A stretch of 25,450 nucleotides of DNA, from contig NW_014577316.1 of NCBI RefSeq assembly GCF_000485595.1, forward strand, positions 495,855-521,304. Direction: 5' to 3'. Origin of the DNA: Priapulus caudatus. Its lineage: Eukaryota > Priapulida > Priapulimorpha > Priapulimorphida > Priapulidae. The notes under the pieces are model-generated. The model ran no database searches, was not told the DNA's origin, and saw nothing but the letters and a program-made list of their open reading frames with translations. The translations under genes were made by a program, and so were the position numbers. Within the stretch, counting starts at the first letter, position 1, and each line of letters begins with the position of its first letter. This document shows, one piece after another, positions 20,601 to 25,450 of this stretch.

Positions 20601-21450
20601 GAAATACATTTAATATTACCTCCCGTGTCGTGGTCTGTACGTTATATCTTTATCTCTAATTTTGTGATATATACAAAGCAATTAATGTCTTGACTCATGT
20701 ATTATTATCTCTAGAAGTGTGGACTTAGTATTACGTGGTATGTGTTTAACGTTTATTGTAGCTCTAAAGCATTAGTATGGACCTAAAAATTCACTAATGA
20801 TGCACTGAGTAAAATCATGTCATGGGTGTTGGGGTATAGTACATCCAAGATGTGGATAGTTTCACCACAGATGCAGTGAAACTCATTTGAAGTGATTTGC
20901 AACTCATTGTAAATGGTGCTATTTCAGGGACGATGATCGCTATGTACTACAGATGTGTCAGAAGCTGGAACCAAGTGAAGAGACCTTCGTGAAGATAGCT
21001 GAAAATCTGCCGGATAAAACCGCAAAGGATGTGAGTGTGAGGCATGAGGATTCGGTTCTTAGCTGGAACACTTGCTGCCCCCCCCCCCACACAGCCCCGA
21101 ATGTCTCCAGACTACATCTACATGTCCTAAATCTGTCATCTGTAGACTGTCTAGTGATTTACAAACTGTGTCTTGATTTACTCGACTACAGATGAAGGTG
21201 ATGCATGTCGACATGACTGGACCACGTCCAGGCTTCTCGGAGTATTGTTTAGAAATCTCTCGACACTTGCTTGTGGACACCTGCGTGCTGCATCTAGGCG
21301 TGTTTTGTTTGTGAAATTGTTTAGCTTAGGGCAGTGGTTTTCTTTCTTTCGCAGGTCGAAGGCAGATTTAAGGAATTGCTGTGTTTACTCTGTGAAGCTG
21401 AGTCGTCTGCCACGCAGAGCGAGGGAGATGGCAGCGACGAAGACTGCTAA
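3898..21450 (+). CDS. GON4L: GON4L/YARP-family nuclear regulator, 23-exon gene model
   Basis: Spliced gene, complete from ATG to TAA. Coding exons: 3898-4677, 4922-5053, 5530-5643, 5812-5991, 6375-6624, 6879-7004, 7397-7505, 7732-7930, 8255-8341, 8790-8946, 11083-11230, 11445-11598, 11968-12078, 12378-15046, 15254-16708, 17159-17340, 17575-17721, 18003-18155, 18793-18974, 19264-19471, 19637-20493, 20928-21030, 21355-21450. All phases chain. Every intron is GT-AG except intron 18 (GC-AG). The family is a nuclear transcriptional co-regulator: vertebrate GON4L associates with YY1, SIN3A and HDAC1, and its SANT domain is linked to NPAT and the histone locus body; Drosophila mute and zebrafish udu are relatives. 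Seen here: conserved N-terminal blocks, two PAH-like repeats, a Cys/His cluster and a terminal SANT domain, in family order. Predicted length is about 2,866 residues, longer than human because of expanded low-complexity exons 14 and 15. Those two exons carry local frame breaks inside tandem arrays, so residue numbers used below assume continuous frame. Orthology rests on remembered family motifs, not a database search. Confidence 0.93.
4757..4784. repeat. AT microsatellite in intron 1
   Basis: About 13 TA units, within the 244-bp intron between exons 1 and 2. Confidence 0.95.
4922..5053 (+). CDS. GON4L: GON4L exon 2: NEHVLAMV / LTRSK block
   Basis: Residues 261-304, phase 0 at both ends. It contains HVITNEHVLAMV followed by PKLTRSKVREVKQKGQ, closely matching human EVITNEHVVAMM and PKMTRSKLKEVVEKG. 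This is one of the most diagnostic stretches for the family. The acceptor follows the tract ending TTATTACAG; the donor is GTGGGC at 5054. Confidence 0.92.
5530..5643 (+). CDS. GON4L: GON4L exon 3: WPVSPMKK and acidic segment
   Basis: Residues 305-342. It holds WPVSPMKK (human TWNISPIKK) and an acidic stretch ending ETEDEEYNPEADPE, like human SSDEEYQPDDEEED. The acceptor is taken after CACTATAG (5529), not the nearby TTTCAG at 5536, because only the former keeps the conserved frame joined to exon 2. The preceding 476-bp intron contains a short GT run (5241-5256). Confidence 0.87.
5812..5991 (+). CDS. GON4L: GON4L exon 4: Ser/Thr/Pro linker
   Basis: Residues 343-402. It begins AIESDEES, comparable to the LLESDVES region of human GON4L, then becomes a Pro/Ser/Thr-rich linker with repeated SP and TP dipeptides, which are possible proline-directed phosphorylation sites. 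Acceptor TCTTGCAG, donor GTATGT at 5992. Confidence 0.87.
6375..6624 (+). CDS. GON4L: GON4L exon 5: VPMGPP / TRSKLPL block
   Basis: Residues 403-485 plus one base. Starts AMPVPMGPP (human EVVPMGPP), then CRTRSKLPLVDTPLEEIEA (human FRTRSKMPLKDVPLGQLEA), then FPDLFPDLHD and DPEWLDWLAGL (human DEDWKMWLGGL). Acceptor in a C-rich tract CCCCCCAG; donor GTAAGT at 6625. The 383-bp intron before it shows nothing notable. Confidence 0.93.
6879..7004 (+). CDS. GON4L: GON4L exon 6: DPEYNFLED acidic block
   Basis: Residues 486-527. Contains NDPEYNFLEDKEEVDKEDF followed by RDDKAVRVT, nearly identical in layout to human DDPEYNFLEDLDEPDTEDF and RTDRAVRIT. It is strongly acidic. Enters in phase 1 and leaves in phase 1; donor GTAAGA at 7005. 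Confidence 0.94.
7397..7505 (+). CDS. GON4L: GON4L exon 7: KKELNELMQEL helix
   Basis: Residues 528-563. Starts KKELNELMQELADILEE, matching human KKEVNELMEELFETF, so the split codon across intron 6 is supported. Acidic and helical in character. Acceptor CATGTGCAG; donor GTGCGT at 7506. Confidence 0.92.
7732..7930 (+). CDS. GON4L: GON4L exon 8: poly-Gln and RKLADQM helix
   Basis: Residues 564-630. It carries His-His-His and then a run of 12 glutamines encoded by mixed CAA/CAG codons (about 7796-7831), followed by DDLRRKLADQMRK. The last part corresponds to the human RKRLQQQMQQHVQLLTQ helix, which continues into exon 9. The poly-Gln length is likely variable between alleles. Confidence 0.9.
8255..8341 (+). 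CDS. GON4L: GON4L exon 9: HVQLSTQTFLL helix
   Basis: Residues 631-659. HVQLSTQTFLLTNECEGMSE aligns with human HVQLLTQIHLLATCNPNLN, completing the helix begun in exon 8. Phase 0 at both ends; acceptor CTCTACAG, donor GTAAGT at 8342. The following 448-bp intron contains an AT microsatellite at about 8602-8637. Confidence 0.92.
8602..8637. repeat. AT microsatellite in intron 9
   Basis: Alternating AT with one phase break, bordered by ATCAT on both sides. Confidence 0.9.
8790..8946 (+). CDS. GON4L: GON4L exon 10: HELGKYASMSL... CNLNEGL
   Basis: Residues 660-711 plus one base. HELGKYASMSLSQ and FNTCNLNEGLAIVDN correspond to human LKELGTFAQSSIAL and FQPCNLMGAMQLIED. The exon ends in a basic KQKKRVRK stretch. 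Donor GTGAGT at 8947 opens the 2,136-bp repeat-filled intron 10. Confidence 0.9.
9261..9673. mobile_element. 413-bp inverted-repeat element with GC-rich core in intron 10
   Basis: A perfect inverted repeat of at least 37 bp (GTCGTTCACAATTATCAACA... at 9261-9297; complement at 9637-9673). Similarity extends a few bases outward (AGGG/AGGT), so the exact end and target duplication are unclear. The interior is unusual: about 9430-9560 is GC-rich with GGGCCCGTGCGGGGCG-type sequence inside an AT-rich intron. No transposase; a non-autonomous DNA transposon is likely. Confidence 0.8.
9722..10221. mobile_element. 500-bp MITE with 129-bp terminal inverted repeats bounded by TTAA
   Basis: Left arm 9722-9850 and right arm 10093-10221 are reverse complements over 129 bp with 3 differences. 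Both ends read TTAA then AGC[T/C]GCACAATG. TTAA at both ends fits piggyBac-type target sites, although the next bases are not the usual CCY. The 242-bp centre has no coding potential. It lies about 50 bp after the 413-bp element. Confidence 0.85.
10222..10666. other. Intron 10 unique segment
   Basis: AT-rich sequence between the TTAA-bounded MITE and the minisatellite; no feature recognised. Confidence 0.6.
10667..11061 (+). repeat. 33-bp minisatellite, 12 units, abutting the exon 11 acceptor
   Basis: Units start at 10667, 10700, 10733, 10766, 10799, 10832, 10865, 10898, 10931, 10963, 10996 and 11029; all are 33 bp except the ninth, which is 32 bp. Unit core: CATACATCTCACCTAGAGGC, with a C/A variant (CACATAG) in some units. 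Because 33 is a multiple of 3 it creates repeated-peptide ORFs on both strands, which I regard as non-coding. Confidence 0.95.
11083..11230 (+). CDS. GON4L: GON4L exon 11: ESRAFIYPEMLP and EAED
   Basis: Residues 712-760 plus two bases. LAESRAFIYPEMLPAHGLLPK matches human LATSKVFMYPELLPVCSLKAK, and the end VFIEAED leads into the conserved EDNL motif (human VFTKAEDNLLALG). The acceptor CCTTTTTTCAG lies only about 20 bp after a 12-unit minisatellite. Donor GTGAGT at 11231. Confidence 0.93.
11445..11598 (+). CDS. GON4L: GON4L exon 12: NLIAMG / RIKNLTV Myb-like block
   Basis: Residues 761-812. LIAMGIAQFPRT and KTEQQIRLRIKNLTVAKATN match human LLALGLKHFEGT and KTAHQLTVRIKNLNMNRAPD. The layout (EDNLIAMG, then a helix, then IRLRIKN) resembles a diverged SANT/Myb fold. 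Ends NNSIK, continuing into YFKDHGKVP. Donor GTATGA at 11599; the next intron carries ATGT/ATCT and AC microsatellites. Confidence 0.94.
11639..11797. repeat. Compound microsatellite in intron 12
   Basis: ATGT/ATGC tetranucleotides (about 11645-11702), then ATCT units (to about 11730), then AC-rich sequence (about 11741-11790). Confidence 0.9.
11968..12078 (+). CDS. GON4L: GON4L exon 13: YFKDHGKVP
   Basis: Residues 813-849. YFKDHGKVPDFNFSPP follows SIK of exon 12, paralleling human NIIKFYKKTKQLPVL. Phase 0 on both sides; acceptor TTAATAG, donor GTGAGT at 12079. Confidence 0.9.
12378..15046 (+). CDS. GON4L: GON4L exon 14: giant low-complexity exon, frame broken in a tandem array
   Basis: Residues about 850-1739. 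Opens with KYLSYRNDAAHSAFSLPKP in frame with exon 13, then becomes Ser/Pro/Val/Thr-rich with many SVSPS-type runs; a basic patch KSKKGRHIVV... SPRKSLAKKN lies near 13668-13760. From 13899 to 14472 it is a 24-bp array encoding 8-residue units of the type (A)IVPVPAS or IVARSSTA. Frame is open from 12378 to unit 5 of the array. A 22-bp unit there shifts the frame; as written the ORF ends at TGA 14298-14300. The +1 frame continues the same peptide repeat and stays open to the GTGAGA donor at 15047, which is in phase with exon 15. Vertebrate GON4L has a shorter Val/Pro/Thr-rich region here. Confidence 0.85.
13899..14472 (+). repeat. 24-unit, 24-bp tandem array inside exon 14
   Basis: I counted 24 consecutive units starting at each GTG: 23 are exactly 24 bp and unit 5 (13995-14016) is 22 bp, giving 574 bp. 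Two unit types interleave: one encoding VPVPASAI and one encoding VARSSTAI. Units share the ATTGTG junction. Later units (14-24) are more diverged. Confidence 0.95.
15254..16708 (+). CDS. GON4L: GON4L exon 15: second low-complexity exon with noisy repeat units
   Basis: Residues about 1740-2224. Enters in phase 1 from exon 14 and is open in that frame to TGA 15976-15978. It contains tandem 14-16-residue units with a core like SSAPSMASLNTPDK (about 15676-16228). From 15946 to 16186 unit lengths become irregular. After this the reading continues in another frame (TPEKLLPTVMMQLQ... SYVFFTPKKYKHISPKRG), and the original frame resumes by about 16378 (IKLSPLKRRSPKEE, then KVKNFIYISPVKKAVQILNKR). Total exon length keeps the phase correct for exon 16. 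The two motifs YVFFTPKKYKHISPKRG and FIYISPVKKAVQILNKR resemble each other, suggesting an internal duplicated basic motif. Donor GTGAGT at 16709. Confidence 0.78.
15676..16228 (+). repeat. 42-48-bp tandem array inside exon 15, about 12 units
   Basis: Units end in a TPDK-type codon block and start TCATCA. Units 1-6 measure 45, 48, 45, 45, 42 and 42 bp and unit 12 is 42 bp, all multiples of 3. Units 7-11 measure about 47, 53, 48, 46 and 47 bp with scattered extra bases relative to their neighbours. The good units keep frame; the middle ones do not. Confidence 0.85.
17159..17340 (+). CDS. GON4L: GON4L exon 16: linker before PAH repeats
   Basis: Residues 2225-2285. Begins AVEEKGNKTDIMSQL; a basic KREKKTKKQLEQE segment is followed by STLSLITPGLVENDPQ. 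This position matches the human stretch just before the PAH region (LLLLYDEDILERDPL). Acceptor TTTCTTGCAG; donor GTGGGG at 17341. Confidence 0.87.
17575..17721 (+). CDS. GON4L: GON4L exon 17: first PAH-like repeat, part 1
   Basis: Residues 2286-2334. REDRDTVLARSYLNKLRAEL and EEVYMEVLRLLYEFGQQ match human [20 protein letters not shown] and GKYEDFLQVIYEFESS. PAH folds are helical modules; in SIN3 they bind repressor peptides, and GON4L carries PAH-like repeats. Phase 0 at both ends; donor GTGTGT at 17722. Confidence 0.93.
18003..18155 (+). CDS. GON4L: GON4L exon 18: first PAH-like repeat, part 2
   Basis: Residues 2335-2385. LFDHLAETLRGWPELLLGF followed by FLYPYQALKCGLLE matches human LYKSLQILLQDWPQLLKDF and FLLPEQALACGLFE; it ends LFLRKLE like human KFLRQLE. 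The exon end at 18155 is fixed by that homology and by phase with exon 19, and requires a GC donor (GAG|GCACGT). Confidence 0.92.
18156..18792 (+). other. Intron 18, probable GC-AG intron
   Basis: The homology-supported exon end is followed by GCACGT, not GT; the acceptor is TGGCTCAG. The only close GT (18160) would leave phase 1 and read exon 19 out of frame. The intron is AT-rich with no other feature seen. Confidence 0.75.
18793..18974 (+). CDS. GON4L: GON4L exon 19: second PAH-like repeat
   Basis: Residues 2386-2445 plus two bases. VYFRRLPAHFQKALRVM and LRPLLKGHSHLLEEFSMFFP match human ICFAENPSHHQKIIKVL and [20 protein letters not shown], followed by ERPTA (human LRPAA). Donor GTAGGT at 18975. 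Confidence 0.93.
19264..19471 (+). CDS. GON4L: GON4L exon 20: acidic segment and Cys/His cluster
   Basis: Residues 2446-2515. SMLTGYEEIEL corresponds to human SRMGDFEEINW. An acidic stretch is followed by KCQCECH (C2489, C2491, C2493, H2494) and KHCTPCS (H2508, C2509, C2512), matching human DCACSCHEG... SCSHCSSKVC. The spacing C-x-C-x-C-H, 13 residues, H-C-x-x-C suggests a metal-binding site, which is my inference. Donor GTGAGA at 19472. Confidence 0.9.
19637..20493 (+). CDS. GON4L: GON4L exon 21: FIDGNMYVRF and Ser/Ala-rich linker to SANT domain
   Basis: Residues 2516-2800 plus two bases. Starts FIDGNMYVRFPGSKGLQLAK, then a long Ala/Ser/Gly/Arg-rich linker of higher GC than the rest of the window. 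It ends with RIVVWTR, the beginning of the C-terminal SANT/Myb-like domain (human KVVLWTR). Acceptor TTTTTTGGCAG, donor GTAGTT at 20494. Confidence 0.9.
20928..21030 (+). CDS. GON4L: GON4L exon 22: SANT/Myb-like domain core
   Basis: Residues 2801-2835. DDDRYVLQMCQKLEPSEETF and KIAENLPDKTAKD match human EADRVILTMCQEQGAQPQTF and IISQQLGNKTPAEV. With the preceding W-T-R this gives the WTxxxDxxIL pattern of a SANT domain. In the family this C-terminal domain is the part linked to NPAT at histone loci. Donor GTGAGT at 21031. Confidence 0.94.
21355..21450 (+). CDS. GON4L: GON4L exon 23: end of SANT domain and stop
   Basis: Residues 2836-2866 and TAA at 21448-21450. VEGRFKELLCLLCEAESSA corresponds to human [20 protein letters not shown]; the short acidic tail GDGSDEDC parallels the human acidic end. 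The preceding 324-bp intron contains a poly-C run near 21078-21091. Confidence 0.92.
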   Translation, partial: VEGRFKELLCLLCEAESSATQSEGDGSDEDC

Positions 21451-21595
21451 CTATCTTGCACCGTAACTGTGCTTTGAGATGAAAACAAAGTACAAGCCGA
21501 CCTGGTGGGAGGGAAAGATTGCAAAGCTGTATTCGATTGTAAATATATTAATATTAGAGTAATTAATAAAATATTACCTGTAACATCAAATTGTT
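21451..21595 (+). terminator. 3' UTR and polyadenylation signal of GON4L
   Basis: AATAAA at 21565-21570, about 115 bp after the stop codon, in AT-rich sequence. A second weaker signal ATTAAA lies at about 21732. Cleavage site not determined. Confidence 0.6.
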
Positions 21596-22845
21596 TGTTA
21601 TACATGAATGTATAAAGGGTATGGTGGTATGTTATTGTTATGTAGCTCAACATATAAGTAGTCATAATATAAGTCATGTAATCTAATTATGCTAATCACC
21701 TTATGCTATGCTATGTTATATGGTGTTGTGCTATTAAAGCCATTTACCAAAGCTTTTGTATATATGATATTAATTATTACTTTTTTATGTGAATACAAAT
21801 CTTCTGTGGTTTATACCAGTAATTCATTCAGTGTAATATAAGCATCAGTGTCATCCAAGCAAGTAATAATGGTCAATAAACATGATTGAATTTGTTCTGA
21901 GTAAGCATCTCCTAAGCATTTTAGTTTTGCTTTCGTTACTGTGTAGATGGGTGCGTATTAATTTGTTTTGCTTAATTTGCTTTTTGGGTGCGTAAACGCG
22001 TACAGTAAGAGGAAGGCCATCCTTTCAAGTACTTAGGTTGTTAACCGTGTTAAATATTCCAAACTGGCCTTCTCAATTTCTCAAGTCTTCCTTTCTCTTT
22101 CCCTATGTCTTCTTGTGTCGGTATATTAGGGTTCTTTCATGTTCCACGAAACGTTGACTGCTCAAAGTGCTCGAAAGTATACGTAAAAGGTTTAGTGTTC
22201 TCATTCCATCCGACCCGTCTTACTAATCTTGAAAAATCTTATTTAAGGTAAATGCGGAATGTAAACATTTAAATTTATTTGCCCAGCATTGTATTATTTG
22301 GAACGTCAGTAAGTCACGTCTTCTGCATGATTAATCTGTGTCGACAGTCTGTGCGCGTCGAACAACGTTCGTGGCTCGTGGTGTCACTCCTAAGCCACGT
22401 TTTTCAAATCGTATTTTTGATGTCTCATGGCGTTTGTAATGGATGCGAACTAGTAGAGGTTGAATAGCGCGGTGTTGAACATGCTACACATATTTAGGTT
22501 AAACCATAGACTTATAACTTCAGCGTCATTTTTCGCCTTTGGTTAAGCTCACTATAGTTTAGTACCATCGCTAAATGACGAGCAAACGTTTTACGACTGT
22601 GGGTCGTTTTGTTAAACCTTAAAAACGCATACATTGTAAACGTAATATACGAAGGTAATTTTAGAGAGAAGTTAGCATTGAACAAGTATTATGATTTATG
22701 TGCATATTTATATATTCTATTGAATCACAAATCCGGCCAATGACCTAGATTATTTCTAAGGCAAATTTATATAAGCAGGTGAACCGTGTAAGAAACGTAT
22801 ATTTGTTGTGCTCTAAATAGCATACGTTCAGATAACGTTTGGCTC
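21596..22845. other. AT-rich downstream intergenic stretch, nothing recognised
   Basis: No ORF with splice or homology support on either strand and no obvious repeat structure. Confidence 0.55.
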
Positions 22846-23110
22846 TTTTATTCTCTCTCCAACTTGTTCAACTTGTTTCCTCGATCTCCATCCATCCTCT
22901 CATCCACTCTCCTATCGCCCTCGCCCCCTCTCTCTCTCTCCACATTTCTCGCTCTCTCTCTCTCTCTTTTTCTTTCTCTTCTATGTCTTTCTATATCTTT
23001 ATATAGTCTTTATCTTTATATCTTTCCTTTATATCTTTATATCTTTCTATGTCTTTCTATATCTCTCTACACCCCTTCATTTCTCACTTATACGCTTGCT
23101 CTCCCCCGCC
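22846..23110. repeat. Pyrimidine-rich simple-repeat tract
   Basis: CT-rich sequence containing short CT runs and CTTTATAT/CTTTCTAT reiterations (about 22985-23070). The low-complexity Ser/Leu ORF here is an artefact. Confidence 0.85.
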
Positions 23111-23715
23111 CTGTCATCGTCTGTCTCCCTAATGTGCTAATTCATATGAGGATGCAGGGCATTATGATGTCTAAATCGGGTATATAAATTTTATACAGTT
23201 TGTATCTATTTATTATAAGAATGCCTTATCAACATATCCCATAGTTTTGACTACTTTTTTAACATAGAGAATCAGCAACCTTGGTTCCTTGTAAACAATT
23301 AATGGCTGTCAACTGCATTACCGTTATAGTTCGTTAATTTGGTATACCCTAGTTCAGAACAATGAAACTGCTATTGAGGAGTTTCTAATCTACTTAGATA
23401 CGATATAAACATCCTTTAATCAACGTACGATTACGTATAGCCACATGTCCGTATACATTGATCTCAGGTATAGAGTCCTGGCATTACAAACAAATTCCGC
23501 ATCGTAACATAACGCTTTTGCCTCAAGAAGAAAATTCGAAACAAAAACCTATCGACATTTTAGGTAGGCTTGGTGAGGGAGGCCGCGGACGCGGAAGTTA
23601 AGGTGGGTGGATGACTGCAAACATTACAGCTAGTTGTGTTTCGCCGTCAACTAGTTAAAGGGTGCTTCACTATACTGCTTTTTACATCAAAGTATCATGC
23701 ACGCGTTGTGTCGCC
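23111..23715. other. Intergenic or intronic stretch, nothing firmly recognised
   Basis: Mostly AT-rich. A short CpG-rich patch (about 23570-23605) could belong to the minus-strand gene but has no supported exon boundaries. Confidence 0.4.
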
Positions 23716-23941
23716 CTAGACATACCAACGACTGGTCAGTAGACGCAAACGTCCCAATTGTCTAGTGAATATATTAGGCACCAATTGTATCAATCGTATT
23801 GGTATCCAGGCCAGCGGTTTGGGGTTGCATTGCTTAAACGTGTACAAGGCGAAGTAGTCGACAGATGTCCATACGATGCTCGGGTTCGAGGCGGGCAAGC
23901 CCAGCACGATGTCCTTCTTTCTTACCTGTCCGATGGGATCC
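23716..23941 (-). CDS. Unrecognised minus-strand gene, exon C (3' boundary uncertain)
   Basis: Acceptor TCTTGCTTTAG at 23942 leaves a first base that completes the codon from exon B. The frame then reads DPIGQVRKKDIVLGLPASNP, followed by SIVWTSVDYFALYTFKQCNP, and stays open to TAG at 23716. The true exon may end earlier at a GT donor (for example after ASNPSI). Codon usage and CpG are higher than in the surrounding AT-rich DNA. A + strand ORF overlaps it but lacks splice support. Confidence 0.45.
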
Positions 23942-24007
23942 CTAAAGCAAGACGCACGATATCAGTAAACATCTCTGACCAGACCGCCATCAGGCTGTGG
24001 CGTTGCT

Positions 24008-24009
<2 letters not shown>

Positions 24010-24055
<46 letters not shown>

Positions 24056-24100
24056 TTCGTGCGTGCGTGTGTACGTACGTACGTACGTGCGTGCGTGCAT
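24010..24100. repeat. AT microsatellite followed by GTGC/GTAC repeats
   Basis: About 21 AT units (24010-24052), then GCGT and TACG tetranucleotides. It lies in the presumed intron between minus-strand exons B and C. Confidence 0.95.
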
Positions 24101-24128
24101 GCGATGCAATGATCCATCGAGTGAAGTA

Positions 24129-24634
24129 CAGTAAAAACCCGCATATAAGAACCTAGTGATTAAAAACCTGTTAGGCTAAGATTTTCTATTTAGGCCCCCT
24201 TGACATAAGAACCTGGTTTAGCCTAAAATTTTAAACAGGTTCTTATTTGATAAAATTCTGTTAACACTTACAAATTCATAAATCAACTAAAACAAGCTCT
24301 GACAAATCAAGCAAAGAAAATAAACCAAATCCCTTACAATTTCACTTCAGATATAGATACTGTATAAGTTAATATACATATAAATTAACATTATATAAAT
24401 ATAAATATATATAAATCATAAATGCATATAATATATACATAATTATATGCATATATTATATAAACAATGGACCGCACCAATATTCTACCCGTAACAAGCA
24501 CCTTTTTTTTCTTAAGAAAATAAGAACCTGTTTAAGAACCTAAATAGCCTAATTTACCAGTAAACTCCAATTATATAAGGACCTTTTTAGGCTAACTTGG
24601 AAAAATGCAGGTTCTTATACGCGGGTTTTTAAAT
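24129..24634. mobile_element. 506-bp inverted-repeat element with 8-bp target duplication (hAT-like)
   Basis: The left end CAGTAAAAACCCGCATATAAG is mirrored by the right end (CTTATACGCGGGTTTTTAAAT), and GTGAAGTA flanks both sides (24121-24128 and 24635-24642). An 8-bp duplication and a CAG start fit hAT-type elements. Internal sub-copies of AAGAACCT/AGGTTCTT occur in both orientations. No transposase. Confidence 0.78.
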
Positions 24635-24667
24635 GTGAAGTATGTCGTGAAGTATGAAAAATCTTAC

Positions 24668-24755
24668 GTGGATCCGGGCTTGAAGTCGAGATAAGCGACG
24701 AAGTTAGAGGCACTGGGAAGTGAGCCATCCGAGATTCCCGCAATGAAGTACACAG
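24668..24755 (-). CDS. Unrecognised minus-strand gene, internal exon B
   Basis: 88-nt exon between acceptor CCTTGCAG and donor GTAAGA. In the phase left by exon A it reads AVYFIAGISDGSLPSASNF and then VAYLDFKPGS, with no stop; one alternative frame is stopped. It ends with two bases that fit exon C. The L-x-DFK-x-P pattern appears in both exon A (LQVDFKYP) and exon B (YLDFKPG), hinting at a repeated module. Confidence 0.6.
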
Positions 24756-24993
24756 CTGCAAGGAAAATTGTATCGTGCAATAAACACTGTCTATACGCAG
24801 CTAATCCGCTACACTACTATTGCCCAATGGGATGCCAAACTATTGCCAGTACTCATTATGTAGTAAAATCATGAAAAATGCATCGTTTCTATAATATTTG
24901 ACAATCTATAAATTAAAAAATGAAAATGAAAAGGCCTTATGCAAAGGAAATTATTTCAGCTGCGTAAGCATGCGCAATCGACCACTTCTGTAC

Positions 24994-25098
24994 CTGGATA
25001 CTTGAAGTCTACTTGCAGATCTCGCACGGAGATATGTGTGAGGTTGAGAAGGTTGACGTTACCGCTGCTGACTCCATCTCCGATCAGACGGTTTACAC
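24994..25098 (-). CDS. Unrecognised minus-strand gene, internal exon A
   Basis: On the minus strand, acceptor TTTTGTAG is followed by an open 105-nt exon and donor GTACAG. Only one frame is open; it encodes VNRLIGDGVSSGNVNLLNLT and then HISVRDLQVDFKYP. Alternating hydrophobic residues suggest beta strands. It ends with one base that joins correctly to exon B. Earlier exons must lie beyond the window or in 25100-25450, where I see none. Family unknown. Confidence 0.6.
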
Positions 25099-25312
25099 CT
25101 ACAAAACCGCGTCGTTTAGCAAATTATCGTAGTTGTTGAAGATCGGGAGATATAGAGAATGTGTTGATGACAGTCAGAGTCGAGTGGCGAAATACTCGAT
25201 GGAATTATCAGTGATGCGGCGTACTATCACTGTGAATGTAAATGATGACGGTAGGAGTAGTGATACAGAAATTAATATATTTATACAGGAGTATATCAAT
25301 ATTGATAGACTC

Positions 25313-25362
<50 letters not shown>

Positions 25363-25415
25363 TTATTAAGTAGTTCACGTACTATATACAGACTACTACG
25401 AGCTATAGAATATAT

Positions 25416-25450
<35 letters not shown>
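25099..25450. other. Window end: AT microsatellites, no supported exon
   Basis: Two long AT runs (about 25314-25359 and 25420-25448). The sequence 25140-25270 has moderate GC but no exon I can defend. Confidence 0.6.

Noticed and set aside
23758-24156. 132-codon + strand ORF
   Set aside because: Runs into an AT microsatellite and overlaps minus-strand exon C, which has a phase-matching acceptor. No recognised motif, but not fully excluded.

Overview
The window is nuclear DNA from an animal, most likely a marine invertebrate. Coding sequence is split by short introns (mostly 200-650 bp). Non-coding DNA is AT-rich and full of microsatellites, minisatellites and short inverted-repeat (MITE-like) elements. 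The one gene I can identify belongs to an animal-restricted family and is diverged from the vertebrate version. I cannot name the phylum from sequence alone.

The core of the window (3898-21450, + strand) is one complete gene, an ortholog of GON4L (YARP; zebrafish udu, Drosophila mute). I reconstruct 23 coding exons whose splice phases chain correctly from ATG to stop. Landmarks follow the same order as the vertebrate protein: a basic N-terminus with a nuclear localisation signal, the block containing NEHVLAMV and LTRSK, the TRSKLPL block, the DPEYNFLED acidic block, the EDNLIAMG/RIKNLTV block, a very long low-complexity Pro/Ser/Thr/Val middle, two PAH-like helical repeats, a Cys/His cluster, and a C-terminal SANT/Myb-like domain. 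If full length the product is about 2,866 residues, against roughly 2,240 in human. Two in-exon tandem arrays interrupt the frame as written. A 24 x 24-bp array in exon 14 has one 22-bp unit. A 42-48-bp array in exon 15 has five noisy units. Both look like local allele or assembly errors, because the frame resumes perfectly on either side.

The upstream 3.9 kb holds a 221-bp foldback element, a two-copy 131-bp dispersed repeat, a diverged two-module repeat, and a CpG-richer patch (about 2840-3100). That patch has a YY1/TISU-like motif and a CRE-like site and is the best promoter candidate. It also contains a possible minus-strand start codon followed at once by a splice donor.

Intron 10 (2.1 kb) is essentially a repeat nest: a 413-bp inverted-repeat element with a GC-rich core, a 500-bp element with 129-bp terminal inverted repeats bounded by TTAA, and a 12-unit 33-bp minisatellite that runs to within about 20 bp of the next splice acceptor.

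Downstream of the gene (21.6-25.45 kb) are AT-rich DNA, pyrimidine-rich and AT microsatellites, and a 506-bp element with 8-bp target-site duplications. Around that element lie three phase-compatible exons of a minus-strand gene that I do not recognise. No RNA genes or CRISPR-like arrays were seen, and no previously undescribed system is evident. The most interesting signals are the tandem arrays inside and next to exons, a probable GC-AG intron, and the unidentified minus-strand gene.
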